Shown here in pieces: positions 8,566-18,200 of a stretch of DNA of 64,000 bases. Position 1 is the first letter of the stretch, and every line of letters begins with the position of its first letter. Under the pieces are notes generated by a model. It made no database searches, had not been told where the DNA came from, and saw only the letters and a program-made list of their open reading frames with translations. The position numbers and the translations under genes are program-made. This stretch comes from Litoreibacter halocynthiae (GTDB lineage: Bacteria > Pseudomonadota > Alphaproteobacteria > Rhodobacterales > Rhodobacteraceae): NCBI RefSeq assembly GCF_004365635.1, contig NZ_SOBH01000001.1, positions 186,001-250,000 of the forward strand, read 5' to 3'.

Positions 8566-10650
8566 TCAGGCCCCCTTCTTGGTGGTGATGTCGATGCAGC
8601 CGTCCGGCTGGCGGATGGCTTTACGGGACGACGGGACGATGATCGTCGTCTCATCCTCGGTGATGGCGGCCGGGCCTGTGACCTCTGCGCCCTCGATCAT
8701 GTCCTCGCGTAACACGACGGAGGCTTGCGTGAAATTCGCAGTGGCCGGATCGAATAGCGAGCGCGAGCCGTGGATCGGGGCGGCACCAATGGGATTGGCG
8801 GGCGCGATCTTCACTACTTTTTCGGGCGGTGTCGTGGCATTGACGGACCAGACGGTGATTTCGATATCCATGCCTGTAACTGCGCGGCCGAACAGCTTGG
8901 TGTAATCCTCGACAAACCGCGCCTCGAAGGTTGCGGCGTCGGGGTTCATCGCCTGCGCTTCGGTCAGGGCGATCGGGATTTCCCAGCCTTGGCCCGTGTA
9001 GCGCATGTAGACCTTGAACTCTGACAGAATGTCGCTCTCCGCATCGCAGTTGCGCACAAAGCCCGTTGCCTCGGCCTTCAAGTCACTCAACAACGCCTTG
9101 ATCTTGTCCGCGTCGAAGTCCGACAGCTTCATATAGACCGAGCGGTTGGCCTCGAAGCTGAACGGCGCGCGCAGGAAACCGATGGCAGAGCCGACACCCG
9201 CGCCGGGCGGCACCAGCAGGCGCTCTACCCCCAGTTTTTCGCACAAGCGTCCCGCGTGCAGCGGTGCCGCGCCGCCGAATGCGATCATGGTGTATTCGCT
9301 CAGGTCCTCGCCGTTTTCCACTGCATGCACCCGCGCTGCGTTCGCCATGTTTTCGTCTACAACTTCGGCCAAGCCGAAGGCCGAGGTCGCGGCGTCCATG
9401 TCCAGCACGTCACCCAGAACGGCGCTTAACGCGGCTTCAGACGCGGAGGTTTCCAGCTTGATCGAGCCGCCCGCGAAGTTGTCAGGGTCCAGCTTGCCCA
9501 GCACAAGGTCGGCGTCTGTCACCGCAGGCTTGTCGCCGCCGCGCCCGTAGCAGGCGGGGCCGGGCTCGGAGCCCGCGCTTTCCGGCCCGACGCGGATCTG
9601 GCGCATCGCATCAACATGGGCCAGCGAGCCGCCACCAGCGCCGATTTCTACCATGTCGATCACCGGGATCGAAATCGGCATTCCCGACCCCTTTTTGAAG
9701 CGATACGTTCGCGCCACTTCGAAAACCCGCGACGTTTTTGGCGTCTGATCCTTGATCAGACAAATCTTGGCCGTGGTCCCGCCCATATCGAAGGACAGCA
9801 CCTTGTCCAACCCATACCGCGCGGCGATATTGGCGGCGAACACTGCGCCACCTGCGGGGCCGGATTCGACCAGACGCACGGGGAACTCCGCTGCATTCTC
9901 CAGCGATATAATCCCCCCGCCCGAGTGCATGAGGAAGATGTTGCATCCCACGCCCTCGTCGCGCAGGCGGCCTTCCAGACGGCCCAGATAGGACTTCATC
10001 AGCGGCTTGATATAGGCGTTCGCCACGACAGTATTGAACCGTTCATATTCGCGCATCTGCGGGCTGACTTCGGACGACAGCGATATCATCACGTCCGGCA
10101 AGCGCTTCACCAGCACGTCGCGCACCAGTTTTTCGTGCGTGTCGTTGAGGTAAGAGTGGATCAACCCGATGGCGACACTGTCATATCCGGCCTCCGCGAT
10201 GGCCTCGACTACTGGCGCAATATCCGCCTCGGTCAGCGGCATAAGTTCCGCCCCCGTCGCATCAATCCGCCCCGGCACGGTGTAGCGGCATTGGCGGGGC
10301 AGCAAGGGTTCGGGGATGTTGAGGTTCAGGTCATACTGCTCGAACCGCGATTCCGTGCGCATTTCGATCACGTCGCGGAAACCTTCGGTGGTGATCAGCG
10401 CGGTCTTCGCGCCGCGCCGCTCGATCAGGGCGTTGGTGGCGAGGGTCGTGCCATGGATAATTTGCCCGATATCGGCGGGCGTCACATCGGCCTTGACGCA
10501 GACCTGCTGCATCCCGTCGATGATGGCATTCTCGGGCGCTATGTAGGTGGTCAGCACCTTGGTCGAGAACGACGCGCCGTCCACCTCCAGCACCACGTCG
10601 GTAAACGTGCCGCCAATGTCTACACCAAGTCGAATCGAGGAAGTTTTCAT
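8566..10650 (-). CDS. hyuA: Hydantoinase A / 5-oxoprolinase alpha-type ATPase subunit
   Basis: 694 residues of the HyuA family. The N-terminus LGVDIGGTFTDVVLEVDG is the ASKHA-type phosphate-binding loop that makes the subunit ATP-dependent. GTTLATNALIERRGAKTALIT, SEVSPQMREYERFNT and the DMGGTTAKICLI segment follow in the usual order. The ATG at 10650 is chosen; the short GTG extension upstream adds only MIC. Pairs with HyuB immediately downstream. A LysR gene lies upstream in the same orientation, and an AT-rich, LysR-box-like repeat sits in between, so LysR control is plausible. Confidence 0.9.
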   Translation of the reverse strand: MKTSSIRLGVDIGGTFTDVVLEVDGASFSTKVLTTYIAPENAIIDGMQQVCVKADVTPADIGQIIHGTTLATNALIERRGAKTALITTEGFRDVIEMRTESRFEQYDLNLNIPEPLLPRQCRYTVPGRIDATGAELMPLTEADIAPVVEAIAEAGYDSVAIGLIHSYLNDTHEKLVRDVLVKRLPDVMISLSSEVSPQMREYERFNTVVANAYIKPLMKSYLGRLEGRLRDEGVGCNIFLMHSGGGIISLENAAEFPVRLVESGPAGGAVFAANIAARYGLDKVLSFDMGGTTAKICLIKDQTPKTSRVFEVARTYRFKKGSGMPISIPVIDMVEIGAGGGSLAHVDAMRQIRVGPESAGSEPGPACYGRGGDKPAVTDADLVLGKLDPDNFAGGSIKLETSASEAALSAVLGDVLDMDAATSAFGLAEVVDENMANAARVHAVENGEDLSEYTMIAFGGAAPLHAGRLCEKLGVERLLVPPGAGVGSAIGFLRAPFSFEANRSVYMKLSDFDADKIKALLSDLKAEATGFVRNCDAESDILSEFKVYMRYTGQGWEIPIALTEAQAMNPDAATFEARFVEDYTKLFGRAVTGMDIEITVWSVNATTPPEKVVKIAPANPIGAAPIHGSRSLFDPATANFTQASVVLREDMIEGAEVTGPAAITEDETTIIVPSSRKAIRQPDGCIDITTKKGA

Positions 10651-10697
10651 ACAGATCACCCAAGGAGTTTTGAGAAGAGTAGGTGAAGTTGGAGGAT

Positions 10698-10710
10698 ATA
10701 ATCCAATTAT
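10698..10710. promoter_or_regulatory. Candidate LysR-type operator upstream of hyuA
   Basis: ATAAT-CCA-ATTAT is a 5-bp inverted repeat with 3-base spacer inside a T-N11-A frame (T10697 to A10709), the general form of LysR-type boxes. It lies 48 bases upstream of the hyuA start in an AT-rich stretch (10690-10740) that stands out from the GC-rich surroundings. The assignment rests on shape and on the neighbouring LysR gene. Confidence 0.35.
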
Positions 10711-10742
10711 TTATATATATTCTAGTGATAGATTTTAGTTAT

Positions 10743-11660
10743 CTAGCGTTTGCTGCTTTCCCTGAAATCTGTTGCGGTTTCTTCGGCAATGCGGGCGGCA
10801 TGCAATACGAACCTCGCCACTTTCTCGGCATGGTAGCGCGCGCAGAAGCGTAAAGGGTTGGGGGTCCAATCCACGCAGAGATGTACCAGCTTCCCGACGG
10901 CTATATCCTTGGCCACCATTGCTTCCGGCAACAAAGACACCCCCATTCCGTCTAGCGTCATTTGCAAACAGGAGGACATCGAACTTGAAGGCACGAAGCC
11001 TGCCTTTGGCAAGGCATTGGCGTCTGCATGGTCCGACAATTCGGTGAAGGCCTGCGTGTGGCGGGCATGCGTTAGCAAGGTGTGAGGGATCAAATCCTTC
11101 ACGGTCAGTTTAGTCGGAAGCTCCGCTGCAATTTCGGAGGAGGCCACCCATGCATAAGGGTACTCTCCAAGCTCGATCTGGCCTGTCACAGTGGTTGCGA
11201 AGGGGGCGGTTTGCAGTGTCAGGTCCAGCTCGTTGAGAGCCAACGCGCGGTCCAGAGTGCGGGACAAATCTACGGTTAACTCGAAGGAAACCTCGGGATA
11301 GGCCGCTTTTAGACGCCGCAGATATTCATGCAGCCAAGTCGCCGCGACCAGCTCGGTGACGCCAAGCCGTAAACGGTTCTGCACAAGGTCAGGGCGGGCT
11401 GCAACTTCGATCAGCTCTTCTGCCTGACGCAGGACCGCACGGGCGGCTTGCAGGATTTCGTGGCCCTTATCTGTAAGTCTCACCGACCCGGCATCGCGCT
11501 GCATCAGAATTGTTCCGAGCGTGGATTCAAGGCTCGCAATACGCGACGAGATGTTGGGCTGGGTGGTATTCAGATGTCGGGCAGCTTTGCGAAAGCTGCC
11601 CAAATCGGCCACCCAGACAAGGGCTTCGAGTTGTTTAAGGGTGAATGTGTTGCCGAGCAT
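10743..11660 (-). CDS. LysR-family transcriptional regulator
   Basis: 305 residues. The N-terminal winged helix-turn-helix is obvious (LKQLEALVWVADLGSFRKAA, then LNTTQPNISSRIASLE, about residues 7-50), followed by a long linker helix and a periplasmic-binding-protein-like effector domain (about 90-300). Lies directly upstream of hyuA-hyuB-BKACE on the same strand, so it probably controls them in response to a pathway intermediate. On its other side the znuA stop is only 10 bases away, but zinc uptake has its own Zur regulator. The effector is unknown. Confidence 0.9.
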   Translation of the reverse strand: MLGNTFTLKQLEALVWVADLGSFRKAARHLNTTQPNISSRIASLESTLGTILMQRDAGSVRLTDKGHEILQAARAVLRQAEELIEVAARPDLVQNRLRLGVTELVAATWLHEYLRRLKAAYPEVSFELTVDLSRTLDRALALNELDLTLQTAPFATTVTGQIELGEYPYAWVASSEIAAELPTKLTVKDLIPHTLLTHARHTQAFTELSDHADANALPKAGFVPSSSMSSCLQMTLDGMGVSLLPEAMVAKDIAVGKLVHLCVDWTPNPLRFCARYHAEKVARFVLHAARIAEETATDFRESSKR

Positions 11661-11669
11661 AGTCTGCGT

Positions 11670-12590
11670 TTAGCATTCTGCGATTGCCTTCGCCATGCCG
11701 AGCAACATTGCGGTGTAAAGCGACTGTCCGATTGTAAGCGTTGACCCCAGCGGGTCCAAAACAGCGACGCGGGCATCTGTACCTTCTAGCACAGTCGCCA
11801 CCAGCCCTTCCGAAAACTGCGGTTCAGAGAACGCGCAGGATACACCCTTTTCGCGCACCAATTCTTGGATGTGTTCAACCCGAGCCGGACCGGGCGCAGT
11901 TGCATCTCCAAGCGAAATCGCTGCGCTGGCTTCGACATCAAAACGCGCTTCGAAGTAATGAAAAGCGTCGTGGAAGACGATGAATGTTTTCCCTTTGGCC
12001 GGAGCCAGAATGCGCTCGATTTCGACCGTTGACGCGTGAAGGTCGGCCTCGGCGCGTTGCGCATTCGCTGCATATTTATCTGCGTTCTCAGGATCGAGGA
12101 CGGAAAGTTCAGACGCGATGATTGAAAGCCAAACCGCCGCGTTATCCGGGTCTAACCATGCGTGCGGGTCAACATCGGAATGAGCGTCATGATCGTCATG
12201 GCCATCATGATCGCCGTGGTCATGCCCATCGGCCTCGAAGGCGGCATCGGTGCGAAATTCCAGAGTTTCGGTTTCGGGCAGGTGCAAAAGTTCAATGTCT
12301 TTGGCATTCGGTGCAATACGGTCCAGAAGCGGTTCGAGCCATGGCGTCAAGCCGCCGCCGACCCAGAACACGGCTTGCGCTTGCTCCAATGCACCAGCTT
12401 GAGATGGCCTTAGGGAGAAACTGTGCGGAGAGGCGTTGGCCGTGACAAGCAATTCCGGCGTGCCCAAATCCCCCATAACCTGCGCGACGAGGGAATGGAT
12501 GGGGGCAATGTCAGTGACGACGCGAGGGGTCTCGGCAAGAGCAACTTGCGGGAGCGAAAGAAGAAGGGAAGCAAGAGCGGGGCGCAGCAT
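11670..12590 (-). CDS. znuA: Zinc ABC transporter substrate-binding protein ZnuA
   Basis: Periplasmic zinc-binding lipocalin-like cluster A-I solute-binding protein, 306 residues, with a signal peptide of about 19 residues (LLLSLPQVALA then ETPR). Metal ligands recognisable from the family are H56 (ASPHSF), H143 (DPHAWLDP) and H207 (VFHDAFHYFE). Between them, residues 123-137 form the histidine/aspartate-rich loop HDHGDHDGHDDHDAH that collects zinc and marks the protein as ZnuA rather than a manganese binder. Divergent from zur-znuC-znuB. The two Zur-like boxes lie in the shared promoter region. Confidence 0.95.
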   Translation of the reverse strand: MLRPALASLLLSLPQVALAETPRVVTDIAPIHSLVAQVMGDLGTPELLVTANASPHSFSLRPSQAGALEQAQAVFWVGGGLTPWLEPLLDRIAPNAKDIELLHLPETETLEFRTDAAFEADGHDHGDHDGHDDHDAHSDVDPHAWLDPDNAAVWLSIIASELSVLDPENADKYAANAQRAEADLHASTVEIERILAPAKGKTFIVFHDAFHYFEARFDVEASAAISLGDATAPGPARVEHIQELVREKGVSCAFSEPQFSEGLVATVLEGTDARVAVLDPLGSTLTIGQSLYTAMLLGMAKAIAEC

Positions 12591-12601
12591 AGGTCACCTA
12601 T

Positions 12602-12619
12602 GTGATTGTATAACATATC
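12602..12619. promoter_or_regulatory. Zur-box-like site 1 (znuA side)
   Basis: The half-site TAACATATC at 12611-12619 with a degenerate left arm (GTGATTGTA) forms an imperfect 18-base palindrome of the type GATATGTTA-TAACATATC reported for Zur in Alphaproteobacteria. It lies 12 bases upstream of the znuA start. Its centre is 32 bases, close to three helical turns, from the second site. Confidence 0.55.
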
Positions 12620-12633
12620 GCGCTTTGATAAAC

Positions 12634-12651
12634 GTTACTTTATAACACATC
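12634..12651. promoter_or_regulatory. Zur-box-like site 2 (zur side)
   Basis: GTTACTTTA-TAACACATC matches the same 18-base palindrome in about 14 of 18 positions. It ends 23 bases before the zur start. Two sites on the same helical face fit co-repression of both divergent units when zinc is plentiful. Confidence 0.5.
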
Positions 12652-12674
12652 AACCCCATGTTTCAGGAGTCCCC

Positions 12675-13154
12675 ATGGAATCGCTCGGTTTCAAGCATCA
12701 TGATCATTCCAGTTGCATTTCAGGCGGTGTTGCAGCGGTTGCGCAGACCTGCGCCGATGAGGGGCTGCAATTCACCCCTGTCCGCAAGCGTGTGTTGGAA
12801 ATTCTGCTGGAAAGGCACCGCGCAATCGGGGCCTATGAAATTCTGGACGTTTTGCGCGAAGAAGGCATGGGGTCTCAGCCACCCGTTGCCTACCGCGCGC
12901 TGGATTTCCTGGTGAAATACGGGTTTGCCCACAAGATCGAGCGCTTGAACGCTTTCATCGCGTGCTCCCATCCGGGTGACGCCCATGCTGCCGCTTTCTT
13001 GATTTGCCGCAGCTGCGATGCGGTCGCCGAGACCGCGACGGCACCGGCAGGAGGACGACTTGGGAAGGCCGCAGAAGAAACTGGGTTCACCATAGAACGC
13101 ACGGTTTTGGAGGCAGAAGGCGTGTGCCCGAATTGTCAGGGCAATTCCGAATGA
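12675..13154 (+). CDS. zur: Zur, zinc-responsive Fur-family repressor
   Basis: 159 residues with the Fur fold. The winged helix is at about 33-90 (TPVRKRVLEILLERHRAIGAYEIL and PPVAYRALDFLVKYG), followed by a dimerisation domain. Two CxxC pairs, C111-x2-C114 and C151-x2-C154, form the structural zinc site. The His-rich N-terminus (FKHHDHSSC) is Zur-like. The ATG at 12675 follows CAGGAG; an upstream in-frame extension would run through the operator and is rejected. The last codons overlap the znuC start (ATGA). Placed between its operators and the transporter genes, it is autoregulated by inference. Confidence 0.93.
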   Translation: MESLGFKHHDHSSCISGGVAAVAQTCADEGLQFTPVRKRVLEILLERHRAIGAYEILDVLREEGMGSQPPVAYRALDFLVKYGFAHKIERLNAFIACSHPGDAHAAAFLICRSCDAVAETATAPAGGRLGKAAEETGFTIERTVLEAEGVCPNCQGNSE

Positions 13155-13915
13155 ACGCTCTGGTAGAGTTCCAAGACGTGAACCTGAGCTATGGGGCTCA
13201 AAAGGTGCTCGATGACGTCAATCTGAGCATCGCACCCGGCGAGATTGTCACCATTGTTGGGCCAAACGGCTCTGGCAAGTCCTCGCTGCTGCGTGCGTTG
13301 ATTGGGGCGTTGAAGCCCGCGTCGGGGCAAATCAATCGCGCTTCAGGATTGCGCATCGGCTACGTGCCGCAAAAGCTGCATATCGACCCGACTCTCCCCA
13401 TGACCGTGAGGCGGTTCCTGAGCTTGCCTCTAAAAATAATCGATGCGGAAGCTGCGCAGGCATTGCAGCGAGCCGGTGTCTATGACCTTGGTCCGCGACA
13501 GATGTCGCTCCTGTCCGGCGGACAGTTTCAACGGGTGCTGCTTGCACGCGCCTTGCTTCACAAGCCGCAATTGTTGCTGTTGGACGAAGCCACTCAAGGT
13601 TTAGACCAACCCGGCTCCGCCGCGTTTTACCGCCATATCGAGAAGGTGCGGGACGAGCTGAACTGCGCCGTCCTGATGATCAGCCATGAGCTGCACGTTG
13701 TGATGAGCGCCTCCGACCGCGTGATCTGCCTGAACGGTCATGTCTGTTGCGAAGGCAAGCCCGATGTCGTCGCCTCTGCCCCCGAATACCGTGCGTTGTT
13801 CGGGACCGGCACAGGCGGGGCGTTGGCATTGTATCGCCACGATCATGATCACGCCCATGGCGACGGGTGCGACCACGACCATACCCACGATCCTGTTAAC
13901 GAGGCCGCCGACTGA
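13151..13915 (+). CDS. znuC: Zinc ABC transporter ATP-binding protein ZnuC
   Basis: 254 residues. Walker A is GPNGSGKSS (37-45), the signature is LSGGQFQRV, Walker B is LLLLDEATQGLD and the switch histidine is in ISHELHVV. The C-terminus carries a histidine/aspartate-rich tail (RHDHDHAHGDGCDHDHTHD), a feature known for ZnuC ATPases and likely to sense or bind zinc. The start overlaps the zur stop by 4 bases, and the stop overlaps the znuB start by 1 base (TGATG), so zur-znuC-znuB is one tightly coupled operon. Confidence 0.95.
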   Translation: MNALVEFQDVNLSYGAQKVLDDVNLSIAPGEIVTIVGPNGSGKSSLLRALIGALKPASGQINRASGLRIGYVPQKLHIDPTLPMTVRRFLSLPLKIIDAEAAQALQRAGVYDLGPRQMSLLSGGQFQRVLLARALLHKPQLLLLDEATQGLDQPGSAAFYRHIEKVRDELNCAVLMISHELHVVMSASDRVICLNGHVCCEGKPDVVASAPEYRALFGTGTGGALALYRHDHDHAHGDGCDHDHTHDPVNEAAD

Positions 13916-14703
13916 TGCTCGATAGTTTTCTTGTAAGGGCCGCGCTGGCGGGTCTTGGCGTGGCCTTGGCCGCAGCACCCTTGGGGTGCTTCGTCGTATG
14001 GCGGCGCATGGCCTATTTCGGTGACGCGACGGCCCACGCTTCGATCCTTGGCGTGGCGTTGGCGCTGAGTTTCAACATGTCCGTATTTGCGGGGGTTCTG
14101 GTCGTGGCGCTGATCATGGCGACGACAGTGTCAACTTTGTCAGGACGTGGCTATGCGATGGACACGTTGCTTGGTGTCTTGGCGCATTCGGCCATTGCTT
14201 TCGGATTGGTTGCCGTTTCTTTCCTTGAGGGTGTCCGCATCGACCTCATGGCCTATCTTTTCGGGGATATCCTTGCAGTTGGTCGTGTCGATCTGGCCGT
14301 GATCTGGGGGGGGGCGCTTCTGGTTCTGGCGCTGGTCGGATGGCGTTGGCAGCAACTTCTTACCGCCACGGTCAGCCCTGATCTGGCACATGCCAGCGGC
14401 ATTGATCCGAAACGGGAGCAGCTGATTTTGACGATTGCACTGGCTGTGGTGGTTGCTGTCGCAATCAAGGTCGTGGGCGTGCTACTGATTGCTGCGTTGT
14501 TGATCATCCCTGCCGCCGCCGCGAGACCGTTGTCCCAAACGCCGGAACGCATGGCCGCAATCGCCGCAGGCATTGGCGCGGCATCCGCAATTGGGGGGCT
14601 ACAACTGGCTTATGCTTTCGACACGCCTGCCGGCCCGACCATAGTGTGCGTCGCAGCGGCGGTGTTTGCACTGACGAGCCTGTTCAGCCTCATTCGGGAT
14701 TAG
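13915..14703 (+). CDS. znuB: Zinc ABC transporter permease ZnuB
   Basis: 262 residues, almost entirely hydrophobic with about 7-8 membrane helices, of the ABC-3 permease family (ZnuB/TroC). Family-typical segments include FVVWRRMAYFGDATAHASILG near the N-terminus and DPKREQLILTIALAVVVAVAIKVVGVLL in two parts in the middle. Last gene of the zur-znuC-znuB operon. Its 3' end overlaps the convergent SRPBCC gene by 14 bases. Confidence 0.94.
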   Translation: MLDSFLVRAALAGLGVALAAAPLGCFVVWRRMAYFGDATAHASILGVALALSFNMSVFAGVLVVALIMATTVSTLSGRGYAMDTLLGVLAHSAIAFGLVAVSFLEGVRIDLMAYLFGDILAVGRVDLAVIWGGALLVLALVGWRWQQLLTATVSPDLAHASGIDPKREQLILTIALAVVVAVAIKVVGVLLIAALLIIPAAAARPLSQTPERMAAIAAGIGAASAIGGLQLAYAFDTPAGPTIVCVAAAVFALTSLFSLIRD

Positions 14704-15229
14704 CTTCCATCCAGTCGCGAAAATCTTCAAGCTCCGCCTGCAACGGAGGCCGTTTCGAGCGGCTCATGAACCATCCCGAAATGCGCGACCATCCGCCAAG
14801 TCGCATCTCGGTTGTGACGCGCAACGTCGTGCCATCCCCTTCAGGGGTGAAGGTGGCTTCCAGAACACCCTCGGCGGGGAGTTTGCCGAAGATCGGGCTG
14901 TAATCGTCGCGCATGTCATAGGCCAAGGCAGGCATGACACCCTGCGTCATCTCATCGGGTGCCAAAGGAAGCACGCGGGTGATTTGCAGATGGCTCGCCA
15001 TGCGGTGCGGCGCATCGACTTCGATCACGGTTTCGATCATTTCGGTCTTCAGTTCAGGGTAGATAAACATCCAAACCGCCTGCGTGCCGGGCCCGTCATC
15101 CACGAGATTGGTGAATGTCACTTCGGTCCGGGTGGACGCATTGGCGGCAGTCAGTCGTGCATCCGTATAGCGGCGGTAGACCTGTTCTTGAGGCAGCGCG
15201 ATAAACACCTCGCCTGTCATGCGTGTCAC
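14690..15229 (-). CDS. SRPBCC (START-like) family protein, coupled to the reductive dehalogenase
   Basis: 179 residues with the length and strand pattern of the SRPBCC/polyketide-cyclase-like hydrophobic ligand-binding fold: an opening GEVFIALPQEQVYRRYTD, central beta strands (TRTEVTFTNLVDDGPGTQ, GVLEATFTPEGDGTTLRVTTE) and a long C-terminal helix (RPPLQAELEDFRDWMEANPE). The GTG start overlaps the stop of the reductive dehalogenase gene (GTGA), so the two are co-translated; an ATG three codons in is the alternative. It may bind the substrate or product of the dehalogenase, but it could also be an unrelated lipid-type binder. No catalytic residues are identified. Confidence 0.7.
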   Translation of the reverse strand: MTRMTGEVFIALPQEQVYRRYTDARLTAANASTRTEVTFTNLVDDGPGTQAVWMFIYPELKTEMIETVIEVDAPHRMASHLQITRVLPLAPDEMTQGVMPALAYDMRDDYSPIFGKLPAEGVLEATFTPEGDGTTLRVTTEMRLGGWSRISGWFMSRSKRPPLQAELEDFRDWMEANPE

Positions 15230-18200
15230 AGGTCAATCTCCAACAAACCATCCTTCTGAGCCGCGCGGGATTGGCACAAGATCAAGGATGTCGTGCGATC
15301 CGAGTTGGAAAGCACAAAGTCACGGTGCTCGACCTCTCCGGAAATCAAACCGCATTTGCACACGCCGCATAGCCCGTCAGAGCATTTGACATCCACATGC
15401 ACCCCCTCTCGCAGAAGGGCGTCGGTCGCGGCCTCGTCTTTGCGGACAGCGATGTCGCGTCCGGATTTGGCCAATCGCAAAACGAAATCGTGGTTCACGT
15501 AATCCGGCTGCTCGGGAACCGAGAAAAATTCCAGATGCCGCGCCTCCTCCGGGAAGCCGTTCGCCTCTGCCGTTTCCATCACCGAGGCCATGTAAACTTC
15601 CGGCCCACAGGTGTAGACATGCGCGCCGTCGCGGTGTTTCAGTGTCGCGGCAAGGTCGCAGCGCGATCCTTCATCGGAGAAGTGGTAGTGGACATTCTTC
15701 GCCCACGGCATCTTCGATAAATGCTCAAGAAATCCTGCGCCTGCCCGCGTTGAGCAGGAGTAGTGCAACGCGAACTCGGCGCCGACGGCGTGTAGCCTGT
15801 GGGCCATGGCGATCATCGGGGTCACCCCGATGCCGCCACCCATCAGGTAGGTGAACGACGCATCTTCATGTAGCGGGAAGTGGTTGATCGGCTTGGAAAT
15901 ATGCACCCGCCGGCCTTCCTCGAATATCCGGTGCAACAAGCGCGAACCGCCCCGCCCGTGATCCTCGCGCAGTACCGCGATCTGGTAGCGGGAGCGGTCG
16001 GCGGGGTCGCCGGACAGGGAGTATTGGCGCAGGAATTCGGGGGCGACGACAACGTCGATATGTGCGCCTGCCTCCACGGGAGGCATGTCAGAGCCGTCGG
16101 GCATGGCGAACTCGTATTTCGTCACTGTGTCGGTCATATGCTCGACCTTTGAGATCACCGCGCCCATGACGGGGCTGTCTTGCTGGTCGGCGGTGTAGAT
16201 ATGCTCGGGCGCTAACCCCTTGGCGCGACGGGCTTTATGCTCGGAGGCGGGGATCATTGCCTTGTAAGCCGCGATCCCGGCCTCGCGGTCCATCGGGTAG
16301 GGGTAGGCATAGGGCGGCGGGGCCAAAGGGGCGGGGTAGACGGCCAGTGTTTGGTCCTCGTAACGCAGGTCCAAACCCTTTTGCAGTCCGCGTGCGTTCA
16401 CCGGATGGGCGGAGGGGCGGTAGGCCCCGTCGTCGACCATTTCAAGATCCCACCACCACTTTTTGACGGGGTTTATTTCGCCTTGTCCTGCCAAATCATC
16501 CAGCTTTGCCAAGGCCTTGGCGGCTTTTGGTACGGTCATGGCCAGCTTGCGGAAGGGCGCTTCCGAGAACAGCCCCTCAAGGTTCCACGGGCAGGTTTTC
16601 ATGCAGCGCCCGCACATCGCGCCGTTCTTTTGGGCGACGCGGTAGGTCGTGCATTTCTGGCTGTCGGACTTCCATATCTCGTAGCCGTTGAACATCAGTT
16701 TCGGGCCTGCGGTGATCGCACCAGAGGGGCATTCGCGGGCGCATTTATTGCAGGCTTCGCAGAAGGTTTGAAGGCCAAAATCTATTGGTTTATCGTGGGT
16801 TAGCGGCATGTTGGTGGTGACCACGCCGGACTTAAGGCGGGGGCCTAGGAAGGGGTTCAGGATGACCTCGCCAATGCGGGAGACCTCGCCCAAGCCGGAC
16901 AAAAGCAACAGGGGCGGGTGCAGCACCTCGTCATCCATCACCGAATGGACGCGGGCGGTGTAGCCGAGGCGGCGGAGGTGTTCGGCCAGCACACCGCCCA
17001 GCAGCGAGAACCGCAGGTAGGCCCGCATGGATTGGGCGCAGGCAATCCAGTCGTCGCCGGAAGCGCCTTCCATGGTCTCGTGGCCCTGGTCGATAATCAT
17101 GGAAATCGCGTTGGAATGGTAGGGTGTGATCGGCTGACCTGCTGCGTCGTGGCTGTAATAAACCCAGTCGGGACAGGCGCTTAGGCCAACGGCATCTACC
17201 CCCAGCCAGTAGAGCGCAGCCTTGATGTTGGCGGCGTTGCGGTCGGGGTCTTGCGTGGACTCGTGGGCCTCGGCGGCCTCGCCGTCTTGCAGAAGAACGA
17301 AGGCGCCAAGGGAGGGGCGGAAGGCGAAAGCCGCCGCCGACTTGCGGACATAGTTGCCGTTTTTGGTGGCCTCCTGAACCGTTTTGCCCATGTCACCGAA
17401 CAGGCCCCGCGCGAACAGATTGGCGCGTTTCGGGACGCGGGCGACGTTGGGCTTGTCGATATAGGTGGTCGGGTCTTCAACCCGTTTCAGGGTCTCGAAC
17501 GGGTGCAGGCCGTCGCGGAATTTGCGTGTCTGAAAAGCGTCGGCTTTGCGTCTGCTTTTCGTATGGCCGGAAAGACCGACTGCCCATGACAGGCCGGGCT
17601 TGGCATTTGGTGCCAAGGGCCGGTCCGCAGACATCGCCAACGTCGTGGTGACCACGGCCAATCCGTAGCGGTTGCCCAGAAACGGATTTGCGCCGTCCGC
17701 ATGGTTCAGGCCCGACGCCACGGCCAGCTTGCCCAGATGCACGTCGCTCGCGGCCATGGAATGCGCCCGCGCATCGAAGCCCAACGTACGGATGTAGGAA
17801 GCGAGGGTCACGGCCGTCTCCATCCCGCGCAGGCAGGTGCGGTGGTCTTGGGCATCGATGATCCAGTCGCACCCGACCTCCTCCGCGTCGGGGTCGCGGG
17901 GCATGTCGTAGAGGAACACCAACGCGTGGGTATGGTGTTCGCAAGCCTGCGGCGGGGCGCGCATGCTCTCGCGCAGGCCCGCCATGATGACGTCGATGCC
18001 AGCGGCCAAGGTTTTGGGTTGCAAGGTGCGCAGCTTGTCGGCCAATCGGTCCACATCGGGGTTGACCAGTGGGGTGTCCAACCAAGCCTCGCGCGGTATC
18101 TCGCAGGTGCCGACCATGGAGGCGTCGCAATAGTAGCCGAACGCCTTGAGGTGGTTGGCCCGCTCCGTCAGGTCGTCCGGTATCTCGGCCAGTTCCTTTT

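Noticed and set aside
9616-10686. Long plus-strand open frame opposite hyuA (356 codons)
   Set aside because: Antisense shadow in high-GC DNA; composition is Arg/His/Gln rich with no family resemblance, whereas hyuA shows clear motifs.
12123-12235. Repetitive CAT/GTC-rich DNA in znuA resembling a short tandem repeat
   Set aside because: It encodes the histidine/aspartate-rich zinc loop of ZnuA; not a genomic repeat.
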